Both the position numbers and the translations under genes were made by a program. A stretch of DNA of 64,000 nt from Tenrec ecaudatus (lineage: Eukaryota > Chordata > Mammalia > Afrosoricida > Tenrecidae), in contig NC_134537.1 of assembly GCF_050624435.1 (NCBI RefSeq), positions 127,076,086 through 127,140,085 on the forward strand, read 5' to 3'. A model generated the notes under the pieces. It did not search any database. It was not told the origin of the DNA and saw only the letters and a program-made list of their open reading frames with translations. Position 1 is the first letter of the stretch, and each line of letters begins with the position of its first letter. This document shows, piece after piece, positions 9,201-21,934 of this stretch.

Positions 9201-12120
9201 GGAGCAGCTCATCACTGCCTTCTCCAAGGGAGTTCCTACCACAGACCTAGTGATGACTGGCAGTCCCATGTGCAGTTGGAGTTAAAAACTGGAAGGGGGT
9301 ACGATTGAATTTAGAAAATGAAGCAGTATGTCAAATCATTCAATAAGAATTTGAGTATCATTGCTAGAATTGGTATTGCCTGGAGAATTTGAAGAGAGAT
9401 TTACATGAAAACAGAGTACAGACATATGATTGGAATGGTATTGGAAAAGCTTCTAGAGAGAAAAAGATGAGTTTGAATCGATTTTATCCTGAAAGAGTTT
9501 ACAGTCCATCAGATAATATACATGGGATTTAATCTGTCCACTCCAGCCACAAACCCACGCCCATCACAATATCACAAACTCTACAGCAAAGATAGAGTCC
9601 AACTTAGTAACAAAGGTAAAAATGACCAAGGATTTATGATGACCTAGATCCCTGAAAATATAGTCTACAGAACCCCTTCTGAAGATAATAAAATGTACCC
9701 ATTGTTGAATTCTTAATCAGACAATTAACCAAATGTAATTACTGGCTACTGAATAAGATAACGTGTAGTATTTATATCAATTACTCTCACATCCTTAATG
9801 CTTTTAATTATGTACCTTAATGGTCTTACTACTGATAAACTAGAAAATAACAAGGTTTTATAAACATGCAAGCCTCATCACTTTCCTCATTAAATAACTG
9901 AAGTATTACATCATTAGATCTGTCAAATTTCAGCTGAATAAACAATATTTGTTGTTGCTGTATACTCTCTTGAATCATAGTCAAACATCTTTAAGCGCAT
10001 AGTAAGCAACATGGAACTGAGTTCATCGCTCATCAAGCAGAGTTGCCTTTGTTGCTCACTTACAGTAAGTAGTTTTTCTGTGATCACTTGAGCTTCATTA
10101 TTCATATAATTACTGTAATCATTATGACATCAATGACCACTGAAGTCTAAAATGTGTGAAATTAATTCACTGACAAGTGCAAATATGTGTTGTGATACAT
10201 TTCATGAAAGACCAATAAATAAAACAAAAAATGGGACTTTGGTATTTTGTGCACAATGTGAAATTAGTGAAGAGATGAAAGTGTCACTAGAGTAAGTGCA
10301 TGCATTGTCAAGCATGCCGTAGCACGGCCTGGCTACCCAGAATTAGTCATAATTAATCTGTACTCAGATTACACACAACTGTTCTTTGAGGGACTAAATT
10401 TGAAAAGCTAGTCAGTTTCTTGAGTCCAAAATTAATTAATTCATAAAGGTGACCTAACGGTTGACACATTTTAGAGTGTGAGGGTGACCCGGCTCTGACA
10501 AGCCACCCCACTGCTCACCAGTGTTTTTTCAACTGATCGTACTGGCTAGCTAGGTGTCCGTTTTCTCCTCCATGGCTCCTGACTGTCCTTTTTAAAGCAG
10601 AATTCTCAGTCAAAAAGGATACCTTCTTGAATGTTAAAAAATTGTTTCTGTTGATGTCTATTTAAGTATCAACTTTCTAGTTTATCTAAACTTTATAGGA
10701 TTGAAAAATAACATTAGAAAATTGATTAGTATGAGAAATCCCTTTCTTTTGAGGACCTATCCAAAAATATTCATAGGCCTACCTTCCAAATCTGTCCCCG
10801 ACTAGCTGGCTGGGAGATGGTGTGTGTCCCTTGTCCTCTAGTATAAGAGTAACCACCTGCCGGATTTATAGTTCTTTCAAGCCAGCTCAAAAAGAAAGAC
10901 TGGTGTATAAGGGCGTGACAGGAGCATTTACAGGTTGGCTAAGCTGCCAGCCCTTCCCCTTACCCCTTGCCGAGGCTGAAGGCAAGAACTTGAGGTTTTC
11001 CTGGTGAGGTGGGATCCCAGGGGCAGGTGCATACCAGCTGGAGGCTGCCTGTATGCCAGTTGGTGCCTGTAAGTCCACCTGCACACTTGCTGTGATTGGG
11101 AGACTTCCTGCATCCCGGCGCCCTTACATGGTGAGCCCCCTGGAGTAGCAGTGATTAGGTCCATATTTTAAAATATGTTGTGACTGACAGGATAAGAAAA
11201 CAATGTAGTTGAAGTAACATCCCAGCTCTTATCTGCAAATTTAGTTGAAGATGATGGGCAGCTCCCTTTAGTCTAAAGCAAATGTGACACTGGAATGTGC
11301 TACTGAAAAATGCCATAGGTCTGAGTGGGAGAATAAAAGTTTTTATTCAGCAGAATTTATCAAGCAACCACCACAAATGAAGACATAGGGGCAAATGCCA
11401 TGGGTGACGATAATGGATCCATCCTGGCCCATTCTTCCTTAGTTTGCTTGAGCGAATTTATTTGGTATTATAACTTGAGATTCCCTCTTTCTGCATGCAT
11501 GAGACTAAAGTGCATGTCAGGAACACTATCAGTCTTTCACTTAAAGCATCCAAAGGAGACTTTTAAACGTCCTGCTGCTGATATTATAAGTTAAAGTTGC
11601 CTGATTAATTAGATCCTCTTTAAACCAACAGAACAAGTTCTCCGGTGCCAAGGTAAGCACTGGGAAAATAAAGGCATCGCTCTCCTCATCCGTGAGAAGC
11701 AGGGAGCCTACCAAGCAAAGAGACATATTACCAAGTAATCTCAATCAAATTGGATACACAGGTCAGTGCAAGTTGTAAAGAACGTGACTAATTGTGTCCG
11801 GGAGAGTAAGAAAAGTTTCCAAAAGGAGCAGATAGGCATGAAACAGCAGCAGGGAGAGGAAAATGAAATGCATGGAAGGGTAAAATATGTTCCTCCTTCC
11901 ATTCAAAGTGTGGATGTGTCATGCTTGGTTGCAAAAGAAATGGGCTGAGTGAGCCAGAAAAGTCGAACTCTATTTGCAGCGCCTGGTAAGCCATGTAAAA
12001 CGAGTTTGGGTTTTATCTTGAAGCTATCAAGGCACTAACCAGACGTTTTAAGCACCGAGTGACACCAGCAGAATGGTCTTCTTGACTAAGGTGTCATGGT
12101 TAACGCCCTCACGTTAGACT
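9201..12120. other. About 2.9 kb without a recognised element
   Basis: Mostly AT-rich, unique-looking sequence. A GC-richer patch at about 10900-11150 gives short frames on both strands and no known protein. I see no repeat family or RNA gene. Confidence 0.5.
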
Positions 12121-12172
12121 CCGATGGCAGTCTCATGCACAACAGAACGAAACACTTCTCAGACCCTCCTGA
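12121..12172 (-). mobile_element. Short RTE 3' fragment
   Basis: 'catgcacaacagaacgaaac' followed by 'cagaccct' matches the complement of the RTE 3' end ('..gtttcgttctgttgtgcat..'). Confidence 0.5.
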
Positions 12173-12649
12173 CTTGCTTTGTATCTGGCTGTGTATCTGT
12201 GGGGTTTGCATGGACTGAACTGTGGAAACTGATAATGAAGACCTCCTCCTTCTTCAAAAATAGTTCTTTCATTGTAGTTGCTGAGGGTATGTACCGCATG
12301 CTACATACCAACAGTCTCTATGGGCACCAACATCAAGGTAAGGTCTGAGAGTTACACCGCCCTTCTCGTCCCCACTTTCTGAATTGTTCCTTCCCTCACC
12401 AAGTCACTTACCCCTCCATGTCTAGGTAGTCTTCCAAATTCTGATCCTCACTTTGATCCTCTGTAGAAGGAAGTTTCTAATAATCCATGGGAAATGCATT
12501 ATCTTTCCATTCTATTTTTTTCACAAACTTTTTAAAGCTTCTTCAAAGATGTTTCTTAAATGAGCATAATGCCCATGACAGACCCTTTGGGTAGGCAAAC
12601 AAGTATGATTGGTTTTTTTAAAGAGTTCCGCTAATGTTTTCGGTTTAGT
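12173..12649. other. Unassigned sequence
   Basis: No element recognised in this stretch. Confidence 0.4.
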
Positions 12650-13500
12650 TTGAAGATTATTTCAGGGTAATACTTTCAGGGGTTCGTCCAAGCTTCCTAG
12701 CTCTGGAATACCTGGAGCCCATGAGAGCTTGTAATGTTTTATCGTTTGAGCAGGATACAACTACATAGTCCTAAGGAAAAGTGTTCAGAACCTTCCAGCT
12801 GCTCAGCTCTCAGGGGAAAGATGGCAGGTCCTCAGGGAAGCAATTAGCCACCCATCCCTTAGCCTCCTACTCTGACTCTTATTCCTTCTCTGCTGCTCCA
12901 GGACAATAGAGACCAACACTGTGCCTTGGATGACTGATTGCAAGCTTTGAAGACTCTAGGCACTACACAAATGAACTAGGGGGAAGGATGGAATCACTGA
13001 GTATGTCATTCAGTCCACTAAATGAGATGTCCCATGAAACAATGAGCCTAGACCAAGGAACCAAATTCCACAAAGTTTTTACCTTAGCAGCCTTGGCAGG
13101 TATTTTTGTGATATCAAAATTGTAATAAGTATACAACTTATTGGCAGCAATAAAATGATGAATTGTGCAAGTTTATCTATAGTCAATATGATTTTTCTAT
13201 AACCATTAACCAGTCGTCTCTCCCCCTCCCCTCAATAACCACTAATAAGCTGATCCCAATCTATTTGAATTTTGTTTGGTAATTTTATATAAATAAAATT
13301 ACGTAATAAGTGTCCTTTTATAATTGACTTATTTCTCACACAGTATACTGTCTTCCAGCTCTATCCATGCTTGGTAGGTATCAGGACGTCAGTTCTCTAC
13401 TGGCTGCATAGAGTTCTCTACTGGCTTCCATTATATGTATGTACCACATTGCAAATATCCATTTGTTTGTTGATGGACATTGATGTTCTTTCTACCTTGT
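12650..13500 (-). mobile_element. L1 3' UTR and old L1 segment
   Basis: The right part (about 13090-13500) follows the complement of the old mammalian L1M end: 'taaccactaataagctgat', 'tgtccttttataattgac', 'tatgtaccacattgcaaat', 'ccatttgtttgttgatggac'. The left part contains 'ttggatgactgattgcaagc' and 'aatgagatgtcccatgaaac', which recall Afrotherian L1 3' UTRs in the same orientation. They may be one old L1 or two. No ORF survives. Confidence 0.65.
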
Positions 13501-13504
13501 AATA

Positions 13505-13670
13505 GTCAGTCCTTTTTCCTAATCTCTCTCAGTCTGGAAGCTCCCTTACAGCCTTTTCAGCATCAGAACAAGGCAAAAGCCCCTTTTGACAGGTAGGTTG
13601 GGGTGGCACATAAGGTCCTTTGACTGCGAATTGAACCCAGCCATCTAACACAGAATTCTTGGATTCTATC
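13505..13670 (-). mobile_element. Afrotherian composite SINE, antisense
   Basis: 'cctaatctctctcagtctgg' and 'aagctccctt' are followed by 'gaattgaacccagccatcta', the complement of a tRNA-like B-box region, and 'cagaattctt'. The order fits the long tRNA-headed Afrotherian SINE. Confidence 0.6.
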
Positions 13671-15120
13671 ATTTGTTTGATATTGCCTTCATGTTATATT
13701 TCAAAAACAGTAATAAAAAAATGCTTCTCTAAACTGTGGATTTGGGGGAATTGTCTCTTGTCCTTAATGTCTGGAATTCATGCCATGGCTAAGTAACTGC
13801 ATTTGTAGAACAATGTGGACACAATGGAGGCAGAGTCTGCTTACGGGCTACTAGAGGAACTCAGACAAGCACTAAAAGTGGTAGCTTGAGTTAAAAGTGC
13901 TGTTGTAGGCATTAGAATGACAAGGGGTTGGAGAAGAAATGGGTTTAGTGGCAGGACTTGGCTTGGTCAATTGACATGAGAGTAAGGGAGCTATCAGGAA
14001 GTTCATTATTATACCCAGCTGTACTCTCTTCTGATTTCACTTAAGTCCTTTTTTGAGAGGTCTATGGGGACAAAATTATTACTTAGCATTTTCTAATAAT
14101 GTGTTTGACAACTGAAGACATTGATTATATCTGTTTTCAATTTTGCATTTTTTGTTTGTCTTTTCTTGACTATATTCTCACATCCTTTAGATACAGCAGA
14201 TTCCATTTAGTATTTCCTTTGTCGCAATTTTTGTATTTTAACATGTTTCTCTAATGCACAGTTATTATTGATAAGCTTGGAGTCATTATCTCCCTAATCA
14301 GTCTCAAAGAGTTTTCATTTCTGGGGCCCAGGGCTTTGCTCAGTTGATATGTTTACGTGACATTGTTGAGTGCCAGTCAGGTAGTTTTCCTTTGCTTTGG
14401 GACTCTCTTCACACAACCAACTCGTGTATCTCAGTCGATGCCACTTGCCCCTTCCACTCCTGCAGGGTGTGTCTGCTCATCTAAAAGTAAGTCAGTCCAA
14501 ATTGCTCATGGTTGTTTTGGAAGAATCTTGGGAACAAATTCTGCTCCCAAAGGGTGAGATGAGGTATTCTAGGGGTATTTGGCAAAGTACTTCCTGGCTC
14601 TGATTCTCTGCAAGAGATACCTATAGCAAGTCTCTTCGTTTTCCTGTGGGGTTTTTCTTCTTCGGATAAGAAAGTTGGCGCGATCCAGCTCACTTCTGGC
14701 CTGAAGATGACAGGGTTTTAGGAAGGTGGGAAGAGCCTAGAAAATTGCAAGAAAATATGCCCAGATCTACTAGATTCAATGAACACTGAAAAACCACTTA
14801 CTGTGGCCTTGGTGTTTTGGCGAGTCAATACATTTTCATACGCTTAAAGCTCCTTAGACAAAGGTTTTGTAACAGACACCTGAAAGAAACCCAGCTCTTG
14901 CATATTGTATTCTCATTAATAGATACTAAATGTTAACAGCCTTGGAGGAACTTGGATGATGGGATCAAGCAACCTCAGAGTCTATCCAGGACTGTCATGC
15001 GTAGGTAGATATCATTGTCGATTTGAGAAGGGCAATTAGTGTTTCTTATGTTTCTTACTCTTGCCTTTGAAACTCCTACTCAGAAAGTAAATTGCTAATT
15101 GATGGACCAGTTTACTTTAT
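13671..15120. other. About 1.4 kb without a recognised element
   Basis: No repeat or gene recognised. Open frames near 14357-14693 overlap on both strands and carry no motif I know. Confidence 0.45.
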
Positions 15121-15287
15121 GTTCAGAATATGCCAGACAATCTGCAATGCAATTTGTATCACTAGATCTAATTTAATCCTTTTTCTTTACTCTGAAGGAA
15201 TGCTATTTTCCCAGTTTTAATATGAGCAAACTGAGATTAAGGAACTGGGGAGAACAAGCTATAAACTGGATGCAAACCTTAGTAGGA
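15121..15287 (-). mobile_element. MIR SINE
   Basis: Shows the complement of the MIR 3' half: 'taatttaatcctttt', 'cccagttttaatatgagcaa', 'actgagattaaggaactggg'. This is an ancient tRNA-derived SINE shared by all mammals. Confidence 0.75.
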
Positions 15288-16931
15288 AATGTCAATAATG
15301 AAAAGAACCAACAACTCAAACAACCTGCCGTGCTCTTGGAAGGATGACACAGTAAGCTTTATTTGAAGACCAAGGTTCTCCTTCACGTTTTTCCACAGCC
15401 AGGGGTAGACTACGCAGTAAGCAAGGTAAACATAGTCTTACATGGGCTTCCTTACGAACCTGTGGTGAACCATTGCATATTAAAGTTTCATATCACTTTT
15501 TTCAAACAGTGAAAATAATAAGTACAAGTAAGCCCTTGCTTACTTTGATTATCGGGTATTCCATTACTGTCAGGGATTGCAGATATAAAAAGAGTCTTGG
15601 AGCCTCTAAGAAGGTGCTGTGCGGTTAATTGCAGCCATACTTGGGAGCAAAATATTTGATGTGGTAAAAAAGAACAAACAAACAAACCAGGTGTGAACTT
15701 GTTCAATACTGATCAGTAAGTAAGCATAAGTAAGCCTGTGGTTACCTTGCTCACTGGGGAATCTGATACTGTCTGTAAAGGCCACCTGTTGGAGAACTTT
15801 TCATCAGGGGTTTAAATTATTGGTGGACCTATCTCTCCCACTAGGATATTGATGGAATCATTTATATTTTGGCCCCTGTGGGCCTCAGGTCACCATGTGC
15901 CCTAATGTGGTTAGAGAGAGGTGATAGGGTGAATTCAAGAGCCAGTGTCTACTGTGAAATCTTTCACACCTAGCATGGAATCTATGGCATAGTAGAAAGC
16001 TAAGAGACATTTGATAAGTGAGAGTATCATTCTGCTTTGTCAACAAATGATCATGCATCCAGCTACAGTGAGAAAGTCTCCCTACACCTTGTAGGTCAAC
16101 TGACAAAATTGCTTCCAGACATTTCAAGGTTAGGTCCAAACTCTGCAGAATTGTCATTTGTATCACGGAAGTGTCTGAAGCAGCTACTGTCATTTTCCTT
16201 TAACAAGCATTTAGTCCCATTGATATGTTTCTTCTAACTCTAGCCTTGTCTTTGTTCCTATTACATGCAACATTTTGGAGAAAAGCATTTTTGTAGCTGT
16301 ACCCTCTGAGAGACTGCGGTATCTAACAAACAAAACCACGCACATGTCTCTGTAAAGAGCTGGGGGGAAATCATCCCAGTCAGGCTCTTGTGACAGTGAT
16401 AGTTTCCATTTGTTTTAGTCTTTCGTTTTCTAATTATAAGGAGCCATCTAAAGTGAGGAAAAATTACCACCCAATTTAAATTCAAAGCACCCTGTTTAAG
16501 ATAAGGTGAGTTTTATGGATGTTGTTTACTTGTCAGATAAGCTGTGACTTCACCTAACAGCCATAAGATAAATGAAGGAGAAATGGGTCTAAATCTCCAT
16601 AGCTGGGATAACAGACTGCACACCTTGCTGCATGCACCAACAAGCCAAAGCCATTGTCAATAAAGTGTCCCTGGGGATTCTGGGGGCACAGAGTGTTAAA
16701 CGTTGGGCAGCTCTCTACACAATGAGAAAGCTAGAGTAAGTCTGATTTTGTAAAAATCAGAAACCTTATGGGGAAGTTCTACACTGTCCTATAGGATCCT
16801 TAGGCTTGGAAATGGTCAGAAAAGTGATGGGTAGTGGGTGAGAGACTGGGTAGTATCATGGAAGTCCATGGGACAGGGAATTGAGAATTCTGCATTCATA
16901 CCTTCTTTGGGCTGGTTATTACGTGTGTAAC
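15288..16931. other. Unassigned, with a locally repeated 'agtaagcaaggta' motif
   Basis: Related stretches containing 'agtaagc' or its complement lie at about 15415-15440, 15525-15560 and 15712-15765, in both orientations. This suggests a decayed inverted-repeat element I cannot name. The rest shows no known family. Confidence 0.35.
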
Positions 16932-17135
16932 AAGGAGCCGTATGATGTAGTGGTATGCATCGGTTGGCTAACCATGGGGTCAATAGTATGCAACCACCAG
17001 CTGCCCCCTGGGAGGAAGATGTGCCTTTCTATTCCCATAAAGAATGACAGGCTTGGAAACCCATGGAGCTGCTTGACCTTGTCCCATAAGGTTTCTAAGA
17101 GTCAGAATTGACTCGATGGCAGCAAGCGTGGACAG
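16932..17135 (+). mobile_element. AfroSINE
   Basis: Starts 'aaggagccgtatgatgtagt', then 'ggttggctaacca', 'gggaggaagatg', 'cccataaagaatgacaggct', 'ggaaaccca' and 'gagtcagaattgactcgatg'. This is the full tRNA-headed AfroSINE order at about the usual 200 bases. Confidence 0.88.
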
Positions 17136-17657
17136 TTTAAAGGGGTAACACTGAGCAAGAAACATGAATTCCTTGAGTCATCGTTTCTGCATTGCATGAG
17201 TCAAATAAAATAATGGCATCTTCATTGGAATATTTTAAGAAAAAGGTAGGTTTTGGAACTATACAAGTGTCTGGATTAATCAGAGAAATATGAAGGAATG
17301 TCATTCCATATCCTCTTAAGTGCCAAATACAACAAAAACACATTCTGAGTGTAGAAGTCGCTGGTCTGGGCCATCCATCAAACACGCTTCTTAGGGTGGG
17401 GTGGCAGCCAGGGGTGGGTAGAAGGGACCCCAGTGTGAAAAGCTGATGAAGGAGCGTATCAGAGATGAACTCAGGGTATAGTAGGTTTGCGTTAAGTCTC
17501 CATCTCTGAAAGTAACACGCTATCTGGGAGACTGAGAAAGTTTGGTTGAGTCAAAGAAAATCACTCTACCTGTTTGCTTCAACAAAGGGCAGGTGGGGGT
17601 TGGGGCGACTTTGGAGTAGAGCAGAGATGTAACTTCCTGGAAATCAGCTTCCAGGAA
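17136..17657. other. Unassigned sequence
   Basis: No element recognised. Confidence 0.4.
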
Positions 17658-17830
17658 AGCAGCGATTGAGTTGATTCTGATTCAGGGGCGTCCTACGGGT
17701 ATCAGCGTGGAATTGTGCTCCATAGTCCCGATCCATGGCTCATTTCGGGGTGGTTCGTGGCCAGCTCTATTTTTAAAGGTACCTCTGGGTACAGATGACC
17801 CTCCAACCTTGGTTATGATCCTGTTTCACC
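17658..17830 (-). mobile_element. AfroSINE, antisense variant
   Basis: 'gcgattgagttgattctgat', then 'attgtgctccatagt', 'ggtacctctgggtacagatg' and 'ccaacctt'. This is the complement of the AfroSINE variant also seen at 61705-61838. Confidence 0.6.
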
Positions 17831-18698
17831 TCCTGGAGACTGCCAAGAAGGCAACGCTCTCTTTGTTTCTGGAAGCCTGGTTGTGCCTGTCAGCGCTGAG
17901 GCTGCCACCGCCCCCAAGAGCAGTCTCTGTGCCTTCAGTGACTAGCTTCCTGTTTCGCAGCGAAACACAGCCATGCTATCTGCTTGCAGCTCTTTTTTTT
18001 TAAGCATGAAGACCATCAACAGGCACACCACCCATAAAGAGTGTGCACCAACTGCCCTCTGTGAAATAGTTTATTACCTTCTTGGGCATTCCTGGTGCCC
18101 CCATGACTTTATGAAGTGCATTCTCATGGCCCAGCTACGACTGATTCCTTGATAGAGGCACTGGGTCCAGAAGATCCCGTGATAAGCCATAGATAGGCCG
18201 TGGCTGAAGCACGTGTCATCCCTCACCAGAGCTGAGGGTTGGTTAAAGTGACACACAGCGGCCAATAGTAGCTGTTAGAGAGAGGTGGGGCATTCGAAAG
18301 CACTGCTTGGACTGGGTTGTTCTTTTGTTGTGCGATGTAGGTTTTTGTGGTGGGAAGGGCCATACCGGTGCAGCAAGAGTTTCCCTGAGTTACTCTGAAC
18401 CCCTTTCAGGGTGCTGGGGGCTGGAAGCAGTCCTGGGTGTGTCGACTGTTCCCAGCTGTTTGCAGATGAGACAACGTCAAAATGAGCTCCACATCGTTTG
18501 CTTCTCTCTTGCAAACCGATGCATGCTTGCAGTGGACAGGGAGAGGGCAAAGGCATTTATCAATCTTGCAGGTGCAGCTACTGATTGGACAAAGCTGCCC
18601 TGAGCGCTCAAGGTTCTAATACCGTGTCAAGTACGGAGAACAGACCCGCGCAGCCTGCGAATTTCGGCACAGCTTTGCCCTGTCTGTGGGCCTTTTTT
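17831..18698. other. GC-richer unassigned patch
   Basis: More GC and CpG than the surroundings. A minus-strand frame of 63 codons at 18074-18265 is followed on that strand by an 'aataaa' hexamer near 18070, so it looks superficially like a cDNA end. I recognise neither the peptide nor a repeat. Confidence 0.35.
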
Positions 18699-18883
18699 GG
18701 TGGTGCACTGAGGACAACTCTTGGCTGTCAATCAAAACGTTGGTCGTTCCAACACCGCCCCCCTTCCACGTGGAGGAGAAAGAGGGGAGTCTGTTTCTGG
18801 AAGCCTTAGACGCCCCGTGAGCAGATTGTCCGGAAGAGTCGTGATGCGGCAGAATGGACTCGATGGTAGTGGATTTCCCCCTG
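18699..18883 (+). mobile_element. AfroSINE
   Basis: 'ggtggtgcactg', 'aacgttggtcgttccaac', 'ggaggagaaagaggggagtc', and the terminal 'gcggcagaatggactcgatg'. Order and length fit, but the middle is diverged. Confidence 0.65.
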
Positions 18884-19103
18884 TGCCTTCCCTCGTTGGG
18901 CTTTCCGAATCGTGTTCCCCAGCATAGGAGATATGCGAGGGAGTCTTTGCAGTCCCGTTTCTCAGCCCTTCAGATCACACAGGGCACCCCTCATCCGGGT
19001 GGGGTGGGGTGGGGGCAGCAGGTCCAAGATTCTCTGTCATATTCTATTTCCAGTGCGGGCGGACAAAAAGAATGGGATTTGTGATTTTTGTCTTCTTTTT
19101 CCA
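18884..19103. other. Unassigned, GC-rich
   Basis: Contains a short G-rich tract near 18998-19020. No family recognised. Confidence 0.35.
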
Positions 19104-19280
19104 ACAATGGCTTTTAACCCTAGTTGCACATTTAAATCATCTGGAGAGATCTGCAAGAATTCCTCTGGTAGAACTTCACCCCAAACCAATTAAATCCAAA
19201 CCTCTGGGGGTGGGCCTAGGCATCTGGATTGCTCAATCGCTCCCTGGGTGACCCTCATGTGCAGTCGGAGCTGAGATTCG
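19104..19280 (+). mobile_element. hAT-Charlie nonautonomous element, MER5-like
   Basis: Contains 'ttgcacatttaaatcatctg', 'ccaaaccaattaaatccaaa' and 'ctctgggggtgggcctaggc', ending in a diverged inverted terminus. This follows the old eutherian MER5/MER58-type hAT consensus. The exact subfamily is uncertain. Confidence 0.72.
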
Positions 19281-20754
19281 GTACTTTAGAGCAATAATCA
19301 ACAAAACACTGATTACATTTTCCCCTCACTTTTACACCACTGTGGGAATGTAATAATGAAAAATCCTAATAGCGACTTCGCAGGCAGCCCCAGAAGATAG
19401 GCCCTGGCCATGGCTCCTCATGTGGGGATTCACATGTATCTGGAGGTCGACTGACAGATGAAATGTAAAGAAGCCCTTTTAGTGCGCGGGATATGTGACA
19501 GCAGCACTGTCAATCTGAAAACGTTGTGAGATAAATAAATTACATTTGGACCTCGTCACACCTTTTAATTATGTTATCTTGGTCCTTTTATTCTGATGAA
19601 AATTAACACGCAACATTGATAGCCCTACCATCATGTAACAAGCGTTCTTTATGAAATAAGGAGTGGTTGCTGGTTCCCTTGGTAAATTTTTTTTCAAAAA
19701 AATGTTACAAAGAACTATTCATTTCAAGGTTAATTTAGTAATTAGCTTCTACACACATGCCATTCTTTGGGAAAATGTATTAAGTATAAAAGTGTCACAG
19801 GAATAAATATGCATCATTGGATATAGCCACAATCTACAGATATACATACAATATAGAAATATACATCATTAGAAGGGTTTCTCTCTATTTTCTAAATGAG
19901 CCAATAGCAATAGAATTTTGTTGGATATTCATGTGGAACGTTATCTTTCTGCTATTTTAATTGTTCCTTTATAAGATTTATTAAAATATGCATTAATTGA
20001 CAAACAGGCATTAGCAAAGACACACACAGGCACACATTCCAGTAAGCTAAAAGGATTGCTACAAAATTGTAGACACCTTAATTAAACAAAAACACCAAAA
20101 TATGAAGCTATTCTTTCTCAACATACGTATCTATTATTGAGATCTATATACTTCTGTATGAAGTATTTTCATCTCTCTAACCTTTCCCAAGGAATATTAT
20201 GCTCTTTTATTTATAATGAGTCAAATGGTACTTTTGAGAATCTTAAAATATAATGCTTTTGTGTGCTCTCTGAGTTTAGAGAACAAAAAGAACTCTGAAG
20301 AGGAAAAAGCATGGCTGTAGGGAACAAAATTCCCTAGAAATTGAGCCAATGTGTTGTAATGGGAAAAAATTTCTCGTGCAACTTCCTTGGGTTTTTTCCC
20401 CTTCTTTTCTCACTAATGCAACTTTCAATTTCCTTAAAAAAAAACTTTTCCTAATAAATCATTATTACCCTCCTATATCCTTTGAGAAATATATAAAACT
20501 TACTTCTTAGGTTTCCTGTAAACAGTTCACAAACCTGAGCTGACCTCACTGGCCTTGAATTTAATTGACCCAGCAGCTCCCTTCTGAAGGTACTGTTTGG
20601 ATTGGACCTTTTGAAAATGGAATCCTGAGAAGTCAGTGAGCACAGACATGTCACAAAGTATTAAGGTAGCAGACAGACATTGGTCCTCTACTCAAGTTCT
20701 CCCTCAACGCAAGAACACTTTGTTTTAATAACCTGGCACTCTGTGATGCTCACC
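19281..20754. other. AT-rich unassigned 1.5 kb
   Basis: No repeat family, RNA gene or exon recognised. The stretch about 19480-19660 has the look of possible conserved noncoding DNA, but this cannot be judged from one sequence. Confidence 0.4.
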
Positions 20755-21645
20755 TTCCTGACATGATTGCTGAAGACAAAATGGGTCCATAAGCAAACAT
20801 GGTAAAGAAAGCTGATGGTGCCCTGCTATCAAAAGATATTATGTCTGGGTCTTAAAAGTTGAATATAAATAAGCGGCCATCCAGCTGAGAAGCAACAAAG
20901 CCCATATGGAAGAAGCACACCAACCTGTATGATCATGAGGTATCAATGGCATCAGGTGTCAGGCATCAAAGACCCAGAACAATAAATCATATTGATGTGA
21001 ATGAGGGGGAGGATGGAGTGGAGACCCAAGCCCATCTGTAGACAATTAGAAATCCCCTTACAGGAGGATCACAAGGAAGAGACGAGTCAGTCAGGGTGCA
21101 GTATAGCACCCATGAAACGTACAAGTTTCCTCTAGTTCTTTAATGCCTTCTCCCTCCCCGCCCCACCCCAACTATCATGGTCCCAATTCTACCTTACAAA
21201 TCAGGCTAGACCAGAGGATGTACTCTGGTACAGATAAGAGGTGGTAACACAGGGAACCCAGGACAGATAAACCTCTCAGGACCAATAATGAGAGTATCGA
21301 TATCAGGAGGAGAAGGGGAAGGTGGAAAAAGAGGGAAGTAACCACAATGGTCTACATATAATGCCTCCCTACCCACAGAAGACCAACAACAGAAAAGTGA
21401 GTGAAGGGAGACAGCAGTCAGTGTAAAACATGGGGGGGGGGGGGAATTATCAAGGGTACATGAGGGAGGGAGGGCCTAGAAGGGAGGGTAAAATGAGAAG
21501 CTGATGCAAAGGACTCAAGCAGAAAGCAAATGTTTTGAGAATGATGATGGCAACATATGTTCAAATGTGCTTGACACAATGGATATATGTATGTATGGCT
21601 TGTGATAAGAGTAGTAAGAGGATCCCAGTAAAATGATTTTTAAAA
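20755..21645 (+). mobile_element. L1 3' UTR, tenrec-type, with 3' terminus
   Basis: About 890 bases, in order: 'aagaaagctgatggtgcc', 'gtctgggtcttaaaagttga', 'agcggccatccagctgagaa', 'agcccatctgtagacaatta', 'ctagaccagaggatgtac', 'gaagggagacagcagtcagt', 'aatgatgatggcaacatatg', and the end 'cagtaaaatgattttt' plus A-run. This is the best L1 3' end in the window. It is 5'-truncated with no ORF2. A G-run of 12 lies at 21432-21443. Confidence 0.88.
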
Positions 21646-21779
21646 AGTAGTCATTTAGCTTTTACTGAAATAAACTTATTTTAATAAACAATTAACAAAG
21701 ACATGTCTCCACACATCAGGCTTGGAATAAGCCCATGCCTACATGGACTGGGCCCCCCATAGCAATCCTTGCTGATCTA

Positions 21780-21934
21780 CCCTCCAGTGTGGCTGCTGTT
21801 GATGGGCATCTTCGAGGTGCGCCTGACTCAAGGGAGCCTCATGTGACAGAGTGCAAGTGCCCTGCAGGGATTACTATGCTACAATCTTCAGAGACAGGGC
21901 AGAGGTAACCAAGACTTCTCAGAGCCTGCCTGAG
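21780..21934 (-). mobile_element. AfroSINE fragment, antisense
   Basis: 'tgctgttgatgggcatctt', 'agcctcatgtgacagagtg' and 'ctacaatcttcagagacag' follow the complement of the AfroSINE body. Diverged. Confidence 0.5.
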
